This document shows positions 1 through 8,922 of a DNA stretch of 28,517 bases, piece after piece. Where the stretch lies: positions 1 through 28,517 of the forward strand of contig NZ_KB893100.1 of NCBI RefSeq assembly GCF_000373985.1, read 5' to 3'. The stretch's first letter is position 1, and the number at the start of each line of letters is the position of its first letter. This stretch comes from Desulfobacter curvatus DSM 3379 (GTDB lineage Bacteria; Desulfobacterota; Desulfobacteria; Desulfobacterales; Desulfobacteraceae). A program made the translations under genes and the position numbers. The notes below the pieces were generated by a model. It did no database searches, was not told the origin of the DNA, and saw only the letters and a list, made by a program, of their open reading frames with translations.

Positions 1-52
1 GGCGCTGGAACTTGTCAAAATTCAGGGACTGTATTCGCTTTTTGAGGACTGA
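1..52 (+). CDS. C-terminal end of a truncated upstream gene (hypothetical)
   Basis: Reading from base 2, sixteen sense codons run into a TGA at 50-52, giving the tail ALELVKIQGLYSLFED. The composition looks like genuine protein, with a hydrophobic/charged alternation and an acidic end. It resembles the last helix of STAS-domain anti-sigma factor antagonists, but the piece is too short to assign. Everything before it lies outside the window. Confidence 0.4.
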   Translation, partial: ALELVKIQGLYSLFED

Positions 53-118
53 AATGTGCGTCATTTTGGCTCCTTGAGTAAAATTTTTCAAGGCGCGCAA
101 AAATTTTTACGCACATTT
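52..118. repeat. Nested inverted repeat (two-tier hairpin)
   Basis: An outer arm AAATGTGCGT (52-61) pairs perfectly with ACGCACATTT (109-118). An inner arm CCTTGA (72-77) pairs with TCAAGG (88-93). The element begins at the stop codon of the preceding gene fragment, so it may be its transcription terminator or a short palindromic repeat. T-rich stretches lie inside the stem rather than after it, so the terminator reading is not clean. The remaining 119-359 is AT-rich, and I see no gene or obvious terminator for flxA in it. Confidence 0.5.
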
Positions 119-359
119 GTCAACAAAAAAATGACTGTTTTTTCAATAAATTTAGCTGTTTTTTACATGCAAAAAACTAACCGGACACTACTGAAAAAAA
201 GTAGAAGTTTATATTTCAAATATAGAACAAGGGGTGGAAGATGCTTTTGGGACTGATCGAAATTTTCAGAACAGGATGGGTTGGTTGAAAAGATGAACAG
301 GACAAACAACAATTCAATGTCCAATATCCTGTCCATCTCTATCAGAATGATCGGCTTAG

Positions 360-1196
360 TTACTCATTGGGAAGCGCATTTAACTCTTTTAGGGTAAACA
401 CCGGACCGTCTTTACAAACAAATTTGTCACCGAGATTGCAGCGACCGCAGATACCGATGCCGCACTTCATCCGCTTTTCCAGGGAGTTGATAATGTGATC
501 GTGGGCATACCCGAGTTTATCAAGCACCGGTTGGGTGAATTTAATCATAATCGGGGGGCCGCAGACAATGGCATATGTATTGTCATCTGCCGGTGGCGCT
601 TTCTCTGCCGCAATATTGGGCACAAATCCGACATTATACTTCCAGTCGGGATCATCCGTGGCGTCCACGGTGATGTGCATTTTAATGTCCCCGGCAGCTT
701 CCCAGGCTTTAAGTTCATCTTGATATAGTAACAGGCCCGGAGATCTTGCCCCGTAGATGACGTTGATTTCACCGAACTTATCGCGGTTTTCCAGCATGTA
801 TACGATGGATGATCGCAGGGTGGTAAATGCAAACCCGCCGCCGATGATCACTACGTTTTTGCCTTCAAGGGTCTCCCATGGATAGCTGTTTCCCAAAGGA
901 CCCCGGATACCCATGATATCTCCGGCCTTCATGTTGTGTAAATATTCGGTCACTAATCCGGTTTTATTAACCGTGAACTTTACAAATCCCTTTTCCGTGG
1001 GAGATGAGGCAATGCCGATGGGGATCTCGCCTTTACCGGTGATTGAGAGTTCTGCAAATTGCCCGGCCTGGTAAGAAAACTTCTCCTCATCCTCGGGATT
1101 TAAAAAGACAAACTTGAATGTCTTTAAATTCTTATCCTCTGTTTCCGTAATGATTTCATCAATCCGGACAGGATATGGCAAATATGGATTCTGCAC
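360..1196 (-). CDS. flxA: FlxA-like FAD/NAD(P)-binding oxidoreductase subunit
   Basis: The 278-residue protein belongs to the ferredoxin-NADP reductase-like family that includes AsrB, dihydroorotate dehydrogenase PyrK and FlxA. The N-terminal half is the FAD-binding barrel (QAGQFAELSI, GIASSP, about residues 44-65). Residues 110-125 hold a glycine-rich nucleotide-binding motif (IIGGGFAF). The C-terminus has the four cysteines C245, C250, C253 and C261 expected for a [2Fe-2S] cluster. It probably oxidises NAD(P)H, or reduces NAD(P)+, and exchanges electrons with FlxB and FlxC. The start is GTG at 1196, preceded by AAGGAG seven bases upstream. It is the last gene of the hdrA-mvhD-flxCBA operon, 13 bases after flxB. 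The Flx name rests on order and composition; an AsrB-like role is the alternative. Confidence 0.85.
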   Translation of the reverse strand: MQNPYLPYPVRIDEIITETEDKNLKTFKFVFLNPEDEEKFSYQAGQFAELSITGKGEIPIGIASSPTEKGFVKFTVNKTGLVTEYLHNMKAGDIMGIRGPLGNSYPWETLEGKNVVIIGGGFAFTTLRSSIVYMLENRDKFGEINVIYGARSPGLLLYQDELKAWEAAGDIKMHITVDATDDPDWKYNVGFVPNIAAEKAPPADDNTYAIVCGPPIMIKFTQPVLDKLGYAHDHIINSLEKRMKCGIGICGRCNLGDKFVCKDGPVFTLKELNALPNE

Positions 1197-1209
1197 AGTA
1201 TCTCTCCTT

Positions 1210-2259
1210 TTACGCTTCCTGGGGTGCAGGCGTATAGTTTTTCATGATTTCACAGACCTCTCTGATGTCGATGTTGACCGGACACAGCTGAATACATCTG
1301 CCGCAACCGACACACTGCACACCGGCGTCATACTTATCAACGTAATACTTGAGCTTGTGCATGAACCGCTGTCTGACACGCTGGACTTTATTGGGTCTTG
1401 GATTATGGCCGGAACCCTCAAGGGTAAAAAGCGTGTACATGCAGCTGTCCCAGTTACGAATACGCTTGCCTTCAGTTCCCTTGACTTCATCTTGAATATC
1501 AAAGCACCAGCAGGTGGGACAGCTATAGGTACAGGTCCCGCAATTTAAGCAGGAAAACCCGATTTGATCCCAGAAATCCGCTTCGAACAGATCAGTTGTT
1601 TTCTTCTCTTTCAACCCGTCCGTTGAGATTTGGGCTGTGATTTTCTCTTCGGCAGCTGTCTTGCGTGATTCAAAATCAAAATCCGCATCTGCTGACCAAC
1701 CCGCTGCAACGGCCAGATCTTCCCCTTTTTTTGTCAGTATTCTGGCAAAGAAGTCATCGCCTTCTTTTACCAGCAATAGATCCAGCCCCTCTTCGTTATA
1801 GGGGCCGCATCCAACAGACGTACAAAAACAGGTTGTTAAAGGCTCATCACAGGCATAGCCCACCAAAGTCGTCTCTTCATACGGTTCCACCCAGAACGGG
1901 TCCTTATACTCAGGAGAGTCAAAATTACGCCGTACCAGTTTGAAGGAAGCAGCATCACAAGGGCGGACACCCACAACAGCTCTTGGCTTTTCGCCTTTCA
2001 GTTCCACTTGTTTCATGATGTGATGGTCCGGTTTGGATTCATCTAAGGTATAGGTGAACATGGTCTGGCTTTGGGGATAAATCACAGACTTTACGGAAAG
2101 CCTGGTGTTCCCATTCCCCAGTACAGGGGTTTCACCGGCATTCAACTCTTTGAATTCAAAATCGTCTTTGTCCGGCATCGGGCCGAACAACCGATAACTT
2201 TCTTTGAGTTTTTCCAGCCCCTGTTCCCAATCTTTTTTTTCGATTTTTATAGTCTTCAT
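1210..2259 (-). CDS. flxB: FlxB-like 4Fe-4S electron-transfer subunit (AsrA/hydrogenase-beta family)
   Basis: The 349-residue iron-sulfur protein belongs to the AsrA / hydrogenase beta-like family. An N-terminal domain of about 230 residues carries family cysteines (RPCDAAS near 100, TTCFCTSVGCGPY near 142-154). The C-terminal ferredoxin domain has two classical clusters: C237-C240-C243-C247 and C316-C319-C322-C326. No membrane segment or signal peptide is visible, so it should be cytoplasmic. It is likely the electron wire between FlxA and the FlxC/MvhD/HdrA side. It follows flxC after a 179-base gap filled by a palindromic repeat and precedes flxA by 13 bases. The start at 2259 has a modest AAGG site about 11 bases upstream. 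Confidence 0.82.
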   Translation of the reverse strand: MKTIKIEKKDWEQGLEKLKESYRLFGPMPDKDDFEFKELNAGETPVLGNGNTRLSVKSVIYPQSQTMFTYTLDESKPDHHIMKQVELKGEKPRAVVGVRPCDAASFKLVRRNFDSPEYKDPFWVEPYEETTLVGYACDEPLTTCFCTSVGCGPYNEEGLDLLLVKEGDDFFARILTKKGEDLAVAAGWSADADFDFESRKTAAEEKITAQISTDGLKEKKTTDLFEADFWDQIGFSCLNCGTCTYSCPTCWCFDIQDEVKGTEGKRIRNWDSCMYTLFTLEGSGHNPRPNKVQRVRQRFMHKLKYYVDKYDAGVQCVGCGRCIQLCPVNIDIREVCEIMKNYTPAPQEA

Positions 2260-2316
2260 CAGTAAATTGACCTTATCAAAAATATGTTTTGTTTAATCCC
2301 TTACCTAAAACCGCGC

Positions 2317-2437
2317 GTTTGGATGAAAAGTTGCCCAGATGCAAGGCGCAGAAAAATTTGTAACCGGAGCAACCTTATGGTTGTGAGGATTGCAATTTTT
2401 TTTGCAACGCCGCAGGTGGGTGACTTTTCGTTCAAAC
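2317..2437. repeat. 121-bp imperfect palindromic repeat element inside the flx operon
   Basis: The left half (from GTTTGGATGAAAAGTTGCCC) is an imperfect reverse complement of the right half (ending in TGACTTTTCGTTCAAAC). The centre is a tight CAACC-TTAT-GGTTG hairpin. The element fills the flxC-flxB spacer and ends one base before the flxC stop codon. Such long, non-coding, near-perfect palindromes are typical of REP/MITE-like intergenic repeats. In RNA it would fold into one long stem and could protect the upstream message or set the flxC:flxB ratio. No second copy was seen in this window. Confidence 0.75.
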
Positions 2438-2438
2438 A

Positions 2439-3386
2439 CTATTTGATAAATCCATTCGGGTCTTTGGGATTAAACGCATCAAGGGGGGGGCGCTCATCAA
2501 GTGTGAGACCCGCCTGCCAGTCAAACATTTCCAGGCAGTCCTTTTCCAGTTTTTTGGTGAATTCTCTCATATTGATTCCCATGGGGCAGGCCCGTTCGCA
2601 CGCACCGCAATCGGTGCATCTTCCGGCACAATGATAGGCGCGCAGGAAATGAAACGTCCGTGTATCGTTGGGATCATCACCTTTGCCGATCCACTGGGGT
2701 TTGGATTCATCCACAAAGCAGGTCGGGCAATAACAAAGCGGGCAGGCATTGCGGCAGGCATAACAGCGAATGCAATTGGACAGCAGATCTTCAAAATGCT
2801 GCCACTTATCATCGGTTGACATCGCTTCCACTTGGCGCACATCTTCGTATCTGTCCACATCGGTCAGCTCGGGTACTTCCGGTGCCACCAGTTCATCATA
2901 CATCACGGGATTACGGTGGGCACAAACGGCGCAGTTTTTTTGGAGAATCTCATCTTTGGTAAAAGATGTTTCAGCATCCTTGCCTTTAACAATAACGGTA
3001 TCGCCCTGTTCAACGACATCCACAATTTCAAAATCCACGATGTTGTTGACTTTCCTGCGGTCGATCATTCCCGTACAGGGCACGCCGAGGATCACCAGCT
3101 GTTCCCGTTTGATTTTGTTCTCAATAATATGGGTGGTAATGCTTCGTGAATCGCACCCTTTGGCCACGACAGCAATCTTTTCCTTGCGGTCGGTCAAATA
3201 ATTGGTCAGGTTGATGCCGCAATTGCTGTCCCACACCAGGTTTTTAACGTCATCCGGGTGCTTGGCCATGTATGGCTCATTTGACATGGGCAGCGTTCCC
3301 TTTTGGAAACCGATGACCATGTCCACTTTTTTTTCTTCCAGAAGCTTCAAGGACAACGCTCTGATTTTCTCTGTGTACTCTAACAT
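2439..3386 (-). CDS. flxC: FlxC-like 4Fe-4S electron-transfer subunit
   Basis: The 315-residue protein has an N-terminal domain like the F420-hydrogenase/formate-dehydrogenase beta subunit family (VVAKGCDSRS near 74-82, GVPCTGMID near 101-109, NCAVCAHRNP near 151-160). A C-terminal two-cluster ferredoxin domain follows: C205-C208-C211-C215, with extra cysteines at 218, 220 and 223, and C257-C260-C263-C267. It is soluble. The start codon at 3386 is preceded by GAGG with seven-base spacing, and lies 10 bases after the mvhD stop. By context it is an iron-sulfur subunit of the FlxABC unit that hands electrons to MvhD/HdrA. FlxB and FlxC are related in layout but not close copies. Which one contacts MvhD cannot be told from sequence. 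Confidence 0.8.
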   Translation of the reverse strand: MLEYTEKIRALSLKLLEEKKVDMVIGFQKGTLPMSNEPYMAKHPDDVKNLVWDSNCGINLTNYLTDRKEKIAVVAKGCDSRSITTHIIENKIKREQLVILGVPCTGMIDRRKVNNIVDFEIVDVVEQGDTVIVKGKDAETSFTKDEILQKNCAVCAHRNPVMYDELVAPEVPELTDVDRYEDVRQVEAMSTDDKWQHFEDLLSNCIRCYACRNACPLCYCPTCFVDESKPQWIGKGDDPNDTRTFHFLRAYHCAGRCTDCGACERACPMGINMREFTKKLEKDCLEMFDWQAGLTLDERPPLDAFNPKDPNGFIK

Positions 3387-3396
3387 GTTGGTTCCT

Positions 3397-3819
3397 CTAT
3401 CCGGCTTTCTTTACAAATTTGTTTATGGGCCCCAGAGCCTTTACGGATTCGGTTACCGTATGAACCACATCGATAAACTTACCGGCCTCTGCAGATGAGA
3501 TCCATGAGAAATGGAGCCTATCCCGTTCAATCCCCATGTGCTCCATCATATTTGCCAGTAATACGAACTTCCGACGCGCAAAATAATTACCTTCCAGGTA
3601 ATGGCAGTCTCCGGGGTGTCAGCCGGAGACCCAGATCCCGTCGGCACCCTTCATGAACGCGGAAAGTATGAACTTTGGGGACATCCTGCCGGAGCAGGGA
3701 ATTCGAACGACCCGGATATTGGAGGGGTACTGCATCCGGCTCACCCCAGCCAGGTCTGCAGCCCCGTAACTGCACCAGTTACAGAGAAACGCTATGATTT
3801 TTGGTTCCCAATCTGACAT
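3397..3819 (-). CDS. flxD: Selenocysteine-containing MvhD/FlxD electron-transfer subunit
   Basis: With the in-frame TGA at 3619-3621 read as selenocysteine, this is a 140-residue MvhD-family protein (methyl-viologen-reducing hydrogenase delta subunit), the [2Fe-2S] connector that docks on HdrA. The conserved FLCNWC (C13, C16), PCSGRM (C42) and GxHPGDCH (position 67, C72) motifs are all present; only residue 67 is U instead of C. The Cys paralog at 8923-9351 aligns along the whole length with no gap. Downstream of the TGA the reading frame stays open for 73 codons with clear homology. Start ATG at 3819 has AAGGAG 10 bases upstream. Without recoding the protein would stop after 66 residues. VhuD of some methanogens is a known Sec-containing MvhD homolog. 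A 108-base spacer separates it from hdrA. Confidence 0.92.
3586..3602 (-). promoter_or_regulatory. Candidate bacterial SECIS hairpin of mvhD/flxD
   Basis: On the coding strand a perfect six-base-pair stem AUUACC/GGUAAU encloses the loop UGGAA. The loop starts 22 nt after the UGA and has G among its first two bases. These match the general rules for bacterial SECIS elements, which SelB binds inside the message. In the Cys paralog the corresponding right arm is GGAAAT, giving an A-A mismatch in the stem. Confidence 0.75.
3619..3621 (-). other. Recoded UGA, selenocysteine 67 of MvhD/FlxD
   Basis: The codons around it read GTC TCC GGC TGA CAC CCC GGA. The paralog has GGT TGC CAT CCC GGA at the same place, so the TGA replaces a family-conserved cysteine codon. 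Confidence 0.9.
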
Positions 3820-3927
3820 TGTCTTTTTTCTCCTTCACTTATGTGATTTAGGGCGATCAAGGCCTGTATAAAGCTGATGGCATCCATCATGACCGCCCCA
3901 TTTTTATTCTTTTTATTTATGCAATGG

Positions 3928-6900
3928 TTAAATCGCCTCAATCATTGCAAATATCTGGTCGTTGTCATAACCGTTGAGCCGGATTGCACCTGAACGGCAG
4001 GACGATACGCACAGTCCGCATCCTTTACACAGGGCGGAATTGATCTCCGATTTTCCTGCAAATCTTCCCTCTTCTATAAAGGATGGTGCAGAGTAGGGGC
4101 AAATCGCCACACACGACCCACAGCTGCTGCATGTCATGGGATCAATGGCTGCCACCTCGCCGTTTGTGGTCACTGTCCCTTGAGCCAGCAACGCCACCGC
4201 TCTGGACGCCGCCGCTTTCCCCTGGGCTACTGCTTCATCAATGGGTTTGGGATAATGGGCGAGGCCTGACAGAAATACACCGTCGGTTGCAAATTCCGAG
4301 GGTCCCAGTTTAGCGTGTCTTTCAATGAAGAAATATTCATCGTTCATGGGCACCTTGAAGAATTGTGCTAATTGTTCTTCTTTGTTCGGAACAATGGCCG
4401 TGGCCAGTGTCAGGATGTCCGCTTCAATCTCCACCGGCTGACCCAGTACATGATCAATCGTCTTGATTGTTACGCAATCGTCGCCGGCCGTAACCGCGGG
4501 TTTATTGTCAACGGAGTAGCGCATGAAAATAACACCCGCTTTCCTGGCTTCGATGTACTTTCTTTCCCGTTCGCCGTAGGTTCTGATATCTCTATACAGG
4601 ATAAATACATTGGCGTCCGGGTTGCGTTTTTTAATTTCCAACGCACTTTCCACCGAATGGGTACAACATACCCTGGAGCAATAGGGCCTGTCCGGTTCCC
4701 TGGAACCCACGCACTGGATAAATACCGCACACCCCACTGAATTCACCATGGGATCATCGGTCAGCATTTTCCGATCCAGATCCAGGCTGGTGAGAACTCT
4801 TGGGCTTTGACCATAGGCATATTCATTGGGTTTATATTCCGTTGCACCGGTGGATATGTTGGCGATGCCATGCTCAACCACCTCGTCCCCATCTTTTGAT
4901 GAAATGACGGATTTGAAGTTCCCCACAAATCCATTCACTTCCGAGATGGTACTGCCCAGATGAACGTTGATTTTCTCTTCAGAGGACACCTGCTCAATGA
5001 TGTCATTGAGCATTTCCTGGACGTTTTCGCCTTTCCAGGTTTTATATAGATTGAGAGCCTGTCCGCCCAGCCGGTCTTCCTTTTCAACCAGATGGGTATA
5101 GTAGCCCTGCCTTGCTAAACTCAAGGCTGTGGACATACCGGCAATCCCGCCGCCTAGGACCAACGCATGCTGATCCACATCCAGTTTGGCCTCCTGCAGC
5201 GGGGCTTTCAAACCGACCTTGGTCACGGACATGCGGATCAGCTCCTTGGCTTTTTCAGTGGCCAGAGCGGGGTTGGCTTTATGAACCCAGGACACATGGT
5301 TTCTGATATTCACCATCTCAAACAGGTACTTGTTTAATCCGGCGTTAATCAGCGTTTCCTGGAACAGCGGCTCATGGGTTTTGGGGGTACAGGCGGCCAC
5401 GACAATCCGGTTCAAGTTATGCTTTTTGATAATCTCAGTCATCTTGGCCTGGGTGTCCTGGGAACAGGAATAGAGATTACTTTCCACATATTCAACAAAT
5501 GGTAATGTTTTCACATACTCATTGACGGCCTGAATATCCACAACCCCGGCGATATTCGCCCCGCAGTGGCAGACAAACGCGCCGATTCTGGGGCGTTCGC
5601 CAATTACGTTTATTTCCGGAACAGCTTCTTTGGTTTTCGTTAATGTGTTCCGGGCCGAAGCAAGGATTTCGCCTGCTGCCGTGGCCGCGGCACTGGCATC
5701 CACAACAGCCTGGGGAATGTCTTTGGGGCCCTGAAAAGCGCCGCAGACAAAAACACCCGGCCGTGTTGTCTGCACAGGGTTCATGGATGTGGTCCGGGCA
5801 AAGTTGCCTGGTGTCAGTCCAATGTCGAATTTTGCCGCCAGTTCTATAAGTTCCGGAGATGTCTCCAGACCCACAGAGAGGACAATCATATCCATGGTAT
5901 CGACAACCATCTGCCCGTCTTCACTCACATAGCTGATCTCCAGATCACCGGCATCCCCCACAGGTTTGATGGTATGAACGCGGGATCGGATAAACTTCAC
6001 GCCATGCTTGTCGCGGGCATCGTTATAGTATTTTTCGAACTCTTTGCCAAAGGTTCGCATATCCATATAGAAGATGGAGACATCCAGATCAGGATCATGC
6101 TCCTTGGCGATCACCGCTTCCTTGATGGCATACATACAGCATACGGATGAACAATGCGCATTGTCACATCGATTCATATCGCGGGAGCCCACACACTGAA
6201 ACCAGGCAATTTTCTTGGGGACCTTATGATCTGACGGGCGAACCACATGACCTTCCGTGGGTCCGGACGCAGATAACAAGCGTTCAAATTGCAATGATGT
6301 GACGACATTGGGATGGATCCCAAATCCGTAAAAATCCAATTTGCCCGGATCGTAAGGTGAGAAGCCTGAAGCAATGACAACAGACCCCACATTCAGCGGC
6401 ACTTCACAATCTTTTTGCTTATGGGTCTCTAGGGTAAGCGCGCCTGCACCACATGCCTTCACACACTCCAGACACTCACAGCAAACCATGCAGTTAATAC
6501 ATTTATTGGCTTCCTGGCGTGCCTGTTCTTCGGTAAATCCCAGTTCAACTTCGGTAAACCCTGATTTACGTTGATCCATGGGGATACGCGCCATGTGAGA
6601 ACGGGCAACTTTTTTGGCCTTTTTCGGAATGTCGTTGAAATTCTGCTGGGGAATTTCAAGTTTTTCCCGGCCCGCCTTCATATCTTCGCCTTTCAAGAAG
6701 CGCGCGATGGAGATGGCCGCTTCCCGGCCCGCCCCGACAGCCGCAATGGCAATGGATGCGCCGGTCTGGGCATCCCCGCCTGCAAATACGCCTTCACGGG
6801 AGGTTTGGTAGGTGATTGGATCCACGTCGAAATCGCCCCATTTGTTGAGCGCGATGCCGTCTTCTTCTTTGAGAAAGGATGCATCGGTTTTCTGACCGAT

Positions 6901-8364
6901 TGCGGGGATCAAAACGTCAGCGTCCACAATAAATTCACTGCCTTCAACGGGAACCGGTCTTCTTCTGCCGCTCTTGTCGGGTTCGCCCAGTTCCATTTGA
7001 ATGCACTTTACGCCTGTCAGCTTACCGTTTTCCGCAACCACCTCAACCGGTGCTCTGAGGAATTGAATATCCACATCTTCTTCTTTGGCATCTTCAATCT
7101 CTTCATCACGCGCCGGCATTTCAGCTTCGGTTCTTCGATAGAGCATGCTGACCTTGTCAGCGCCCATCCTCAAGGCTGTTCTTGCCGCATCAATAGCCAC
7201 GTCACCCCCGCCGACAATGGCGACGTTTCCTCTAATCTCTTTCATGTCACCCAGGGCGGCGTCCCTTAAAAATTTTACACCGGGAATAACGCCGTCGACG
7301 TCCTCTTCACCGGGAATGCCGAGCTTCATATCCCTATGGCAGCCAATGCCGAAGAAAATCGATTTGAAACCGTCTTCCATGAGGCTGTCCACGGTGATGT
7401 CCTTGCCCATGGCGGTGTTATACTTGATTTCAACACCCAGTTTTTGAATCCACGCGATCTCTTTTTCGAGAACGGAAGGGGGCAGTCTGTAATCGGGAAT
7501 ACCGACTCTCAACATACCGCCACCTACAGGCAGGGCTTCGAAGATAGTAACTTTAAAACCTTCCAGAGCCAGAAAGTAAGCGGCGGTCAGTCCGGCAGGG
7601 CCTGCACCGATGATGGCCACTTTTTCATCTCGGGGTGTAATCTGGGGCACGTCCAGGTCATTGATATCCACCTGGTCGGCGGCAAACCGCTTCAAGGTGC
7701 AAATGGACAGGGGTGAATCCACTTCACCTCTTCGGCAGGCATCCTCACACGGATGCGGACAAATCCTGCCGATGACACCCGGCATGGGCAGCGTGCGGGT
7801 GATGACCTCCATGGCCTCTTTATACTTGCCCTGGCCGATCATCGAGACGTATCCATGTGCATTTACGGAACCTGGGCACGCGTTGGTACAAGGTGACTTG
7901 TCCTTTTTACTGATTGAATATGCGCCGGGTACCGCCTGGGCATAGGGTTTGAAAACAGCGGTTCTGTTGCCCATGTCCTGCTCAAAATCACTGGACAAAC
8001 TGACGGGACAGGCTGCTGAACAATCCCCACAACCCGTACATTTATCAACATCAATGTAACGGGCTTTCTGGTTTAATGTGACGGAGAAATTACCTGCTTC
8101 CCCGGAGATTTCTTTAATATCTGACAATGTATGTAGCTCAATGTTTAAGTGCCGGCCGACCTCGACCAGTTTTGGAGAGATAATTCACATTGCACAGTCG
8201 TTGGTGGGAAATGTCTTATCCAACTGAGACATAGCACCCCCGATTGAGGGGCTTTTTTCCACCAAGTGGACATAATATCCGGAGTCCGCCAAATCAATTG
8301 CAGATTGCATACCGGCGATACCGCCGCCCACAACCATCACCGAGCCGATTACATCTTCTGACAT
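3928..8364 (-). CDS. hdrA: Selenocysteine-containing HdrA-like giant flavoprotein with NfnB/GltD insert (HdrL type)
   Basis: Reading the TGA at 8185-8187 as selenocysteine gives 1478 residues. Order of parts: first HdrA flavin motif (VVGGGIAGM, 11-19) and U60; ferredoxin C109-C112-C115-C119; NfnB/GltD-like region with ICPHPCEDAC (201-210), FAD motif IIGAGPAG (251-258) and NAD(P) motif GGGDVAIDA (near 384); resumed HdrA domain with a CSSVCC cluster motif; second HdrA FAD domain (GGGIAGMS, about 1060); C-terminal ferredoxins C1412-C1422 and C1446-C1456. It likely uses several flavins for electron bifurcation between NAD(P)H, ferredoxin and a low- or high-potential partner. Start ATG at 8364 has AGGAG nine bases upstream and matches the start of the Cys paralog. 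Choosing the in-frame TTG at 8127 instead would lose the flavin motif. Sec-containing HdrA is known in methanogens such as Methanococcus. Confidence 0.92.
8152..8169 (-). promoter_or_regulatory. Candidate bacterial SECIS hairpin of hdrA
   Basis: On the coding strand CUGGUC pairs with GGCCGG (four Watson-Crick and two G-U pairs) around the loop GAGGUC. The loop begins 21 nt after the UGA and starts with G. The Cys paralog has CTTGTT and GGGCGG here and cannot form the stem. Confidence 0.65.
8185..8187 (-). other. Recoded UGA, selenocysteine 60 of HdrA
   Basis: The codons read TGT GCA ATG TGA ATT ATC TCT CCA. The paralog has TGC at the same place (C62), inside the conserved HdrA motif DCxMCI(L/I)SP. 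Open frame and homology continue on both sides. Confidence 0.9.
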
Positions 8365-8666
8365 ATTTTCATTCTCCTGTTGAGTTCATGCTTTACAAAA
8401 ACGTACGTGTAAGAAGAAGCAATAGTAAGGCCAAAGAAATTCTGGAATATAAAAAACGCCTCTTTTTGTGAGGAAAAATAAGAATAAGGTGCTGATCTTG
8501 GGGAAAAAAGAAAAAATCGAACAAAATTAGAATTCCTATAAATGGTCAAACTGATGCTTCAGGGATGTGTTGTCTTTGGGTCAGAATGACCCGACGAAAC
8601 GACACAGTTGAGTCAAAAGGAAACAGTTTATTTGTAAAAAATTGTAAAAAATCGAATCTTTACAGT

Positions 8667-8694
8667 AAGATATTGCCAGATTTCGTGATGTCAA
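8667..8694 (-). promoter_or_regulatory. Candidate sigma-70-type promoter of the Sec hdrA operon
   Basis: On the minus strand TTGACA (8694-8689) is followed after 16 bases by TATCTT (8672-8667). This would give a leader of about 300 nt before the ATG at 8364. The remainder of 8365-8796 is AT-rich and contains a small GGGTCA-GAA-TGACCC dyad (8578-8592) but no gene I can support. Confidence 0.35.
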
Positions 8695-8796
8695 CATTAT
8701 TGAAAACGAATTCATTCCAATTCGAAGCTAACTTTTATGGATTGTATGGAGTTTGGGTGTGCCTTGACCAACTTCCGATAGATAGCACGAATAAAG

Positions 8797-8827
8797 AAGC
8801 ACCCTTTGTCAACGACAAAGGGTGCTT
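8797..8827 (-). terminator. Strong hairpin terminator after the Cys hdrA-mvhD pair
   Basis: AAGCACCCTTTGTC (8797-8810) and GACAAAGGGTGCTT (8814-8827) form a perfect 14-base-pair stem with a three-base loop. It lies 96 bases after the mvhD stop. On the minus strand it is followed by CTTTATT. It separates the two paralogous modules into independent transcription units. Confidence 0.75.
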
Positions 8828-8922
8828 TGTTAAGAATTGAAACAACCGGCTGGGGCCATATTCCCATTTTTACAGGTTAACTTTTGGCCTGCAGCATTTA
8901 GATATCAATATCTCCGTTCGTT

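Noticed and set aside
56..256. 66-codon plus-strand frame near the left end
   Set aside because: No ribosome site, AT-rich low-complexity composition, and it overlaps the double hairpin.
3607..3630. Inverted repeat GTCTCCGG/CCGGAGAC around the mvhD Sec codon as the SECIS
   Set aside because: The same arms occur in the Cys paralog and follow from the conserved V-S-G-x-H-P-G-D codons. The UGA lies in its loop instead of upstream, so the downstream hairpin is the better candidate.
3820..3927. Small gene between hdrA(Sec) and mvhD(Sec)
   Set aside because: A short frame starting MMDAISF runs into the mvhD sequence in another frame, with no ribosome site and no similarity to a known protein.
8185..8187. 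TGA as a real stop or sequencing error that splits hdrA
   Set aside because: A second TGA lies at a conserved Cys in the adjacent mvhD gene. Both sit in known Sec positions of these families and both have SECIS-like hairpins, so two independent errors are unlikely.
8445..8475. Hairpin CCTC/GAGG followed by a T-run in the hdrA(Sec) leader as an attenuator
   Set aside because: Only four base pairs in the stem; too weak to call.
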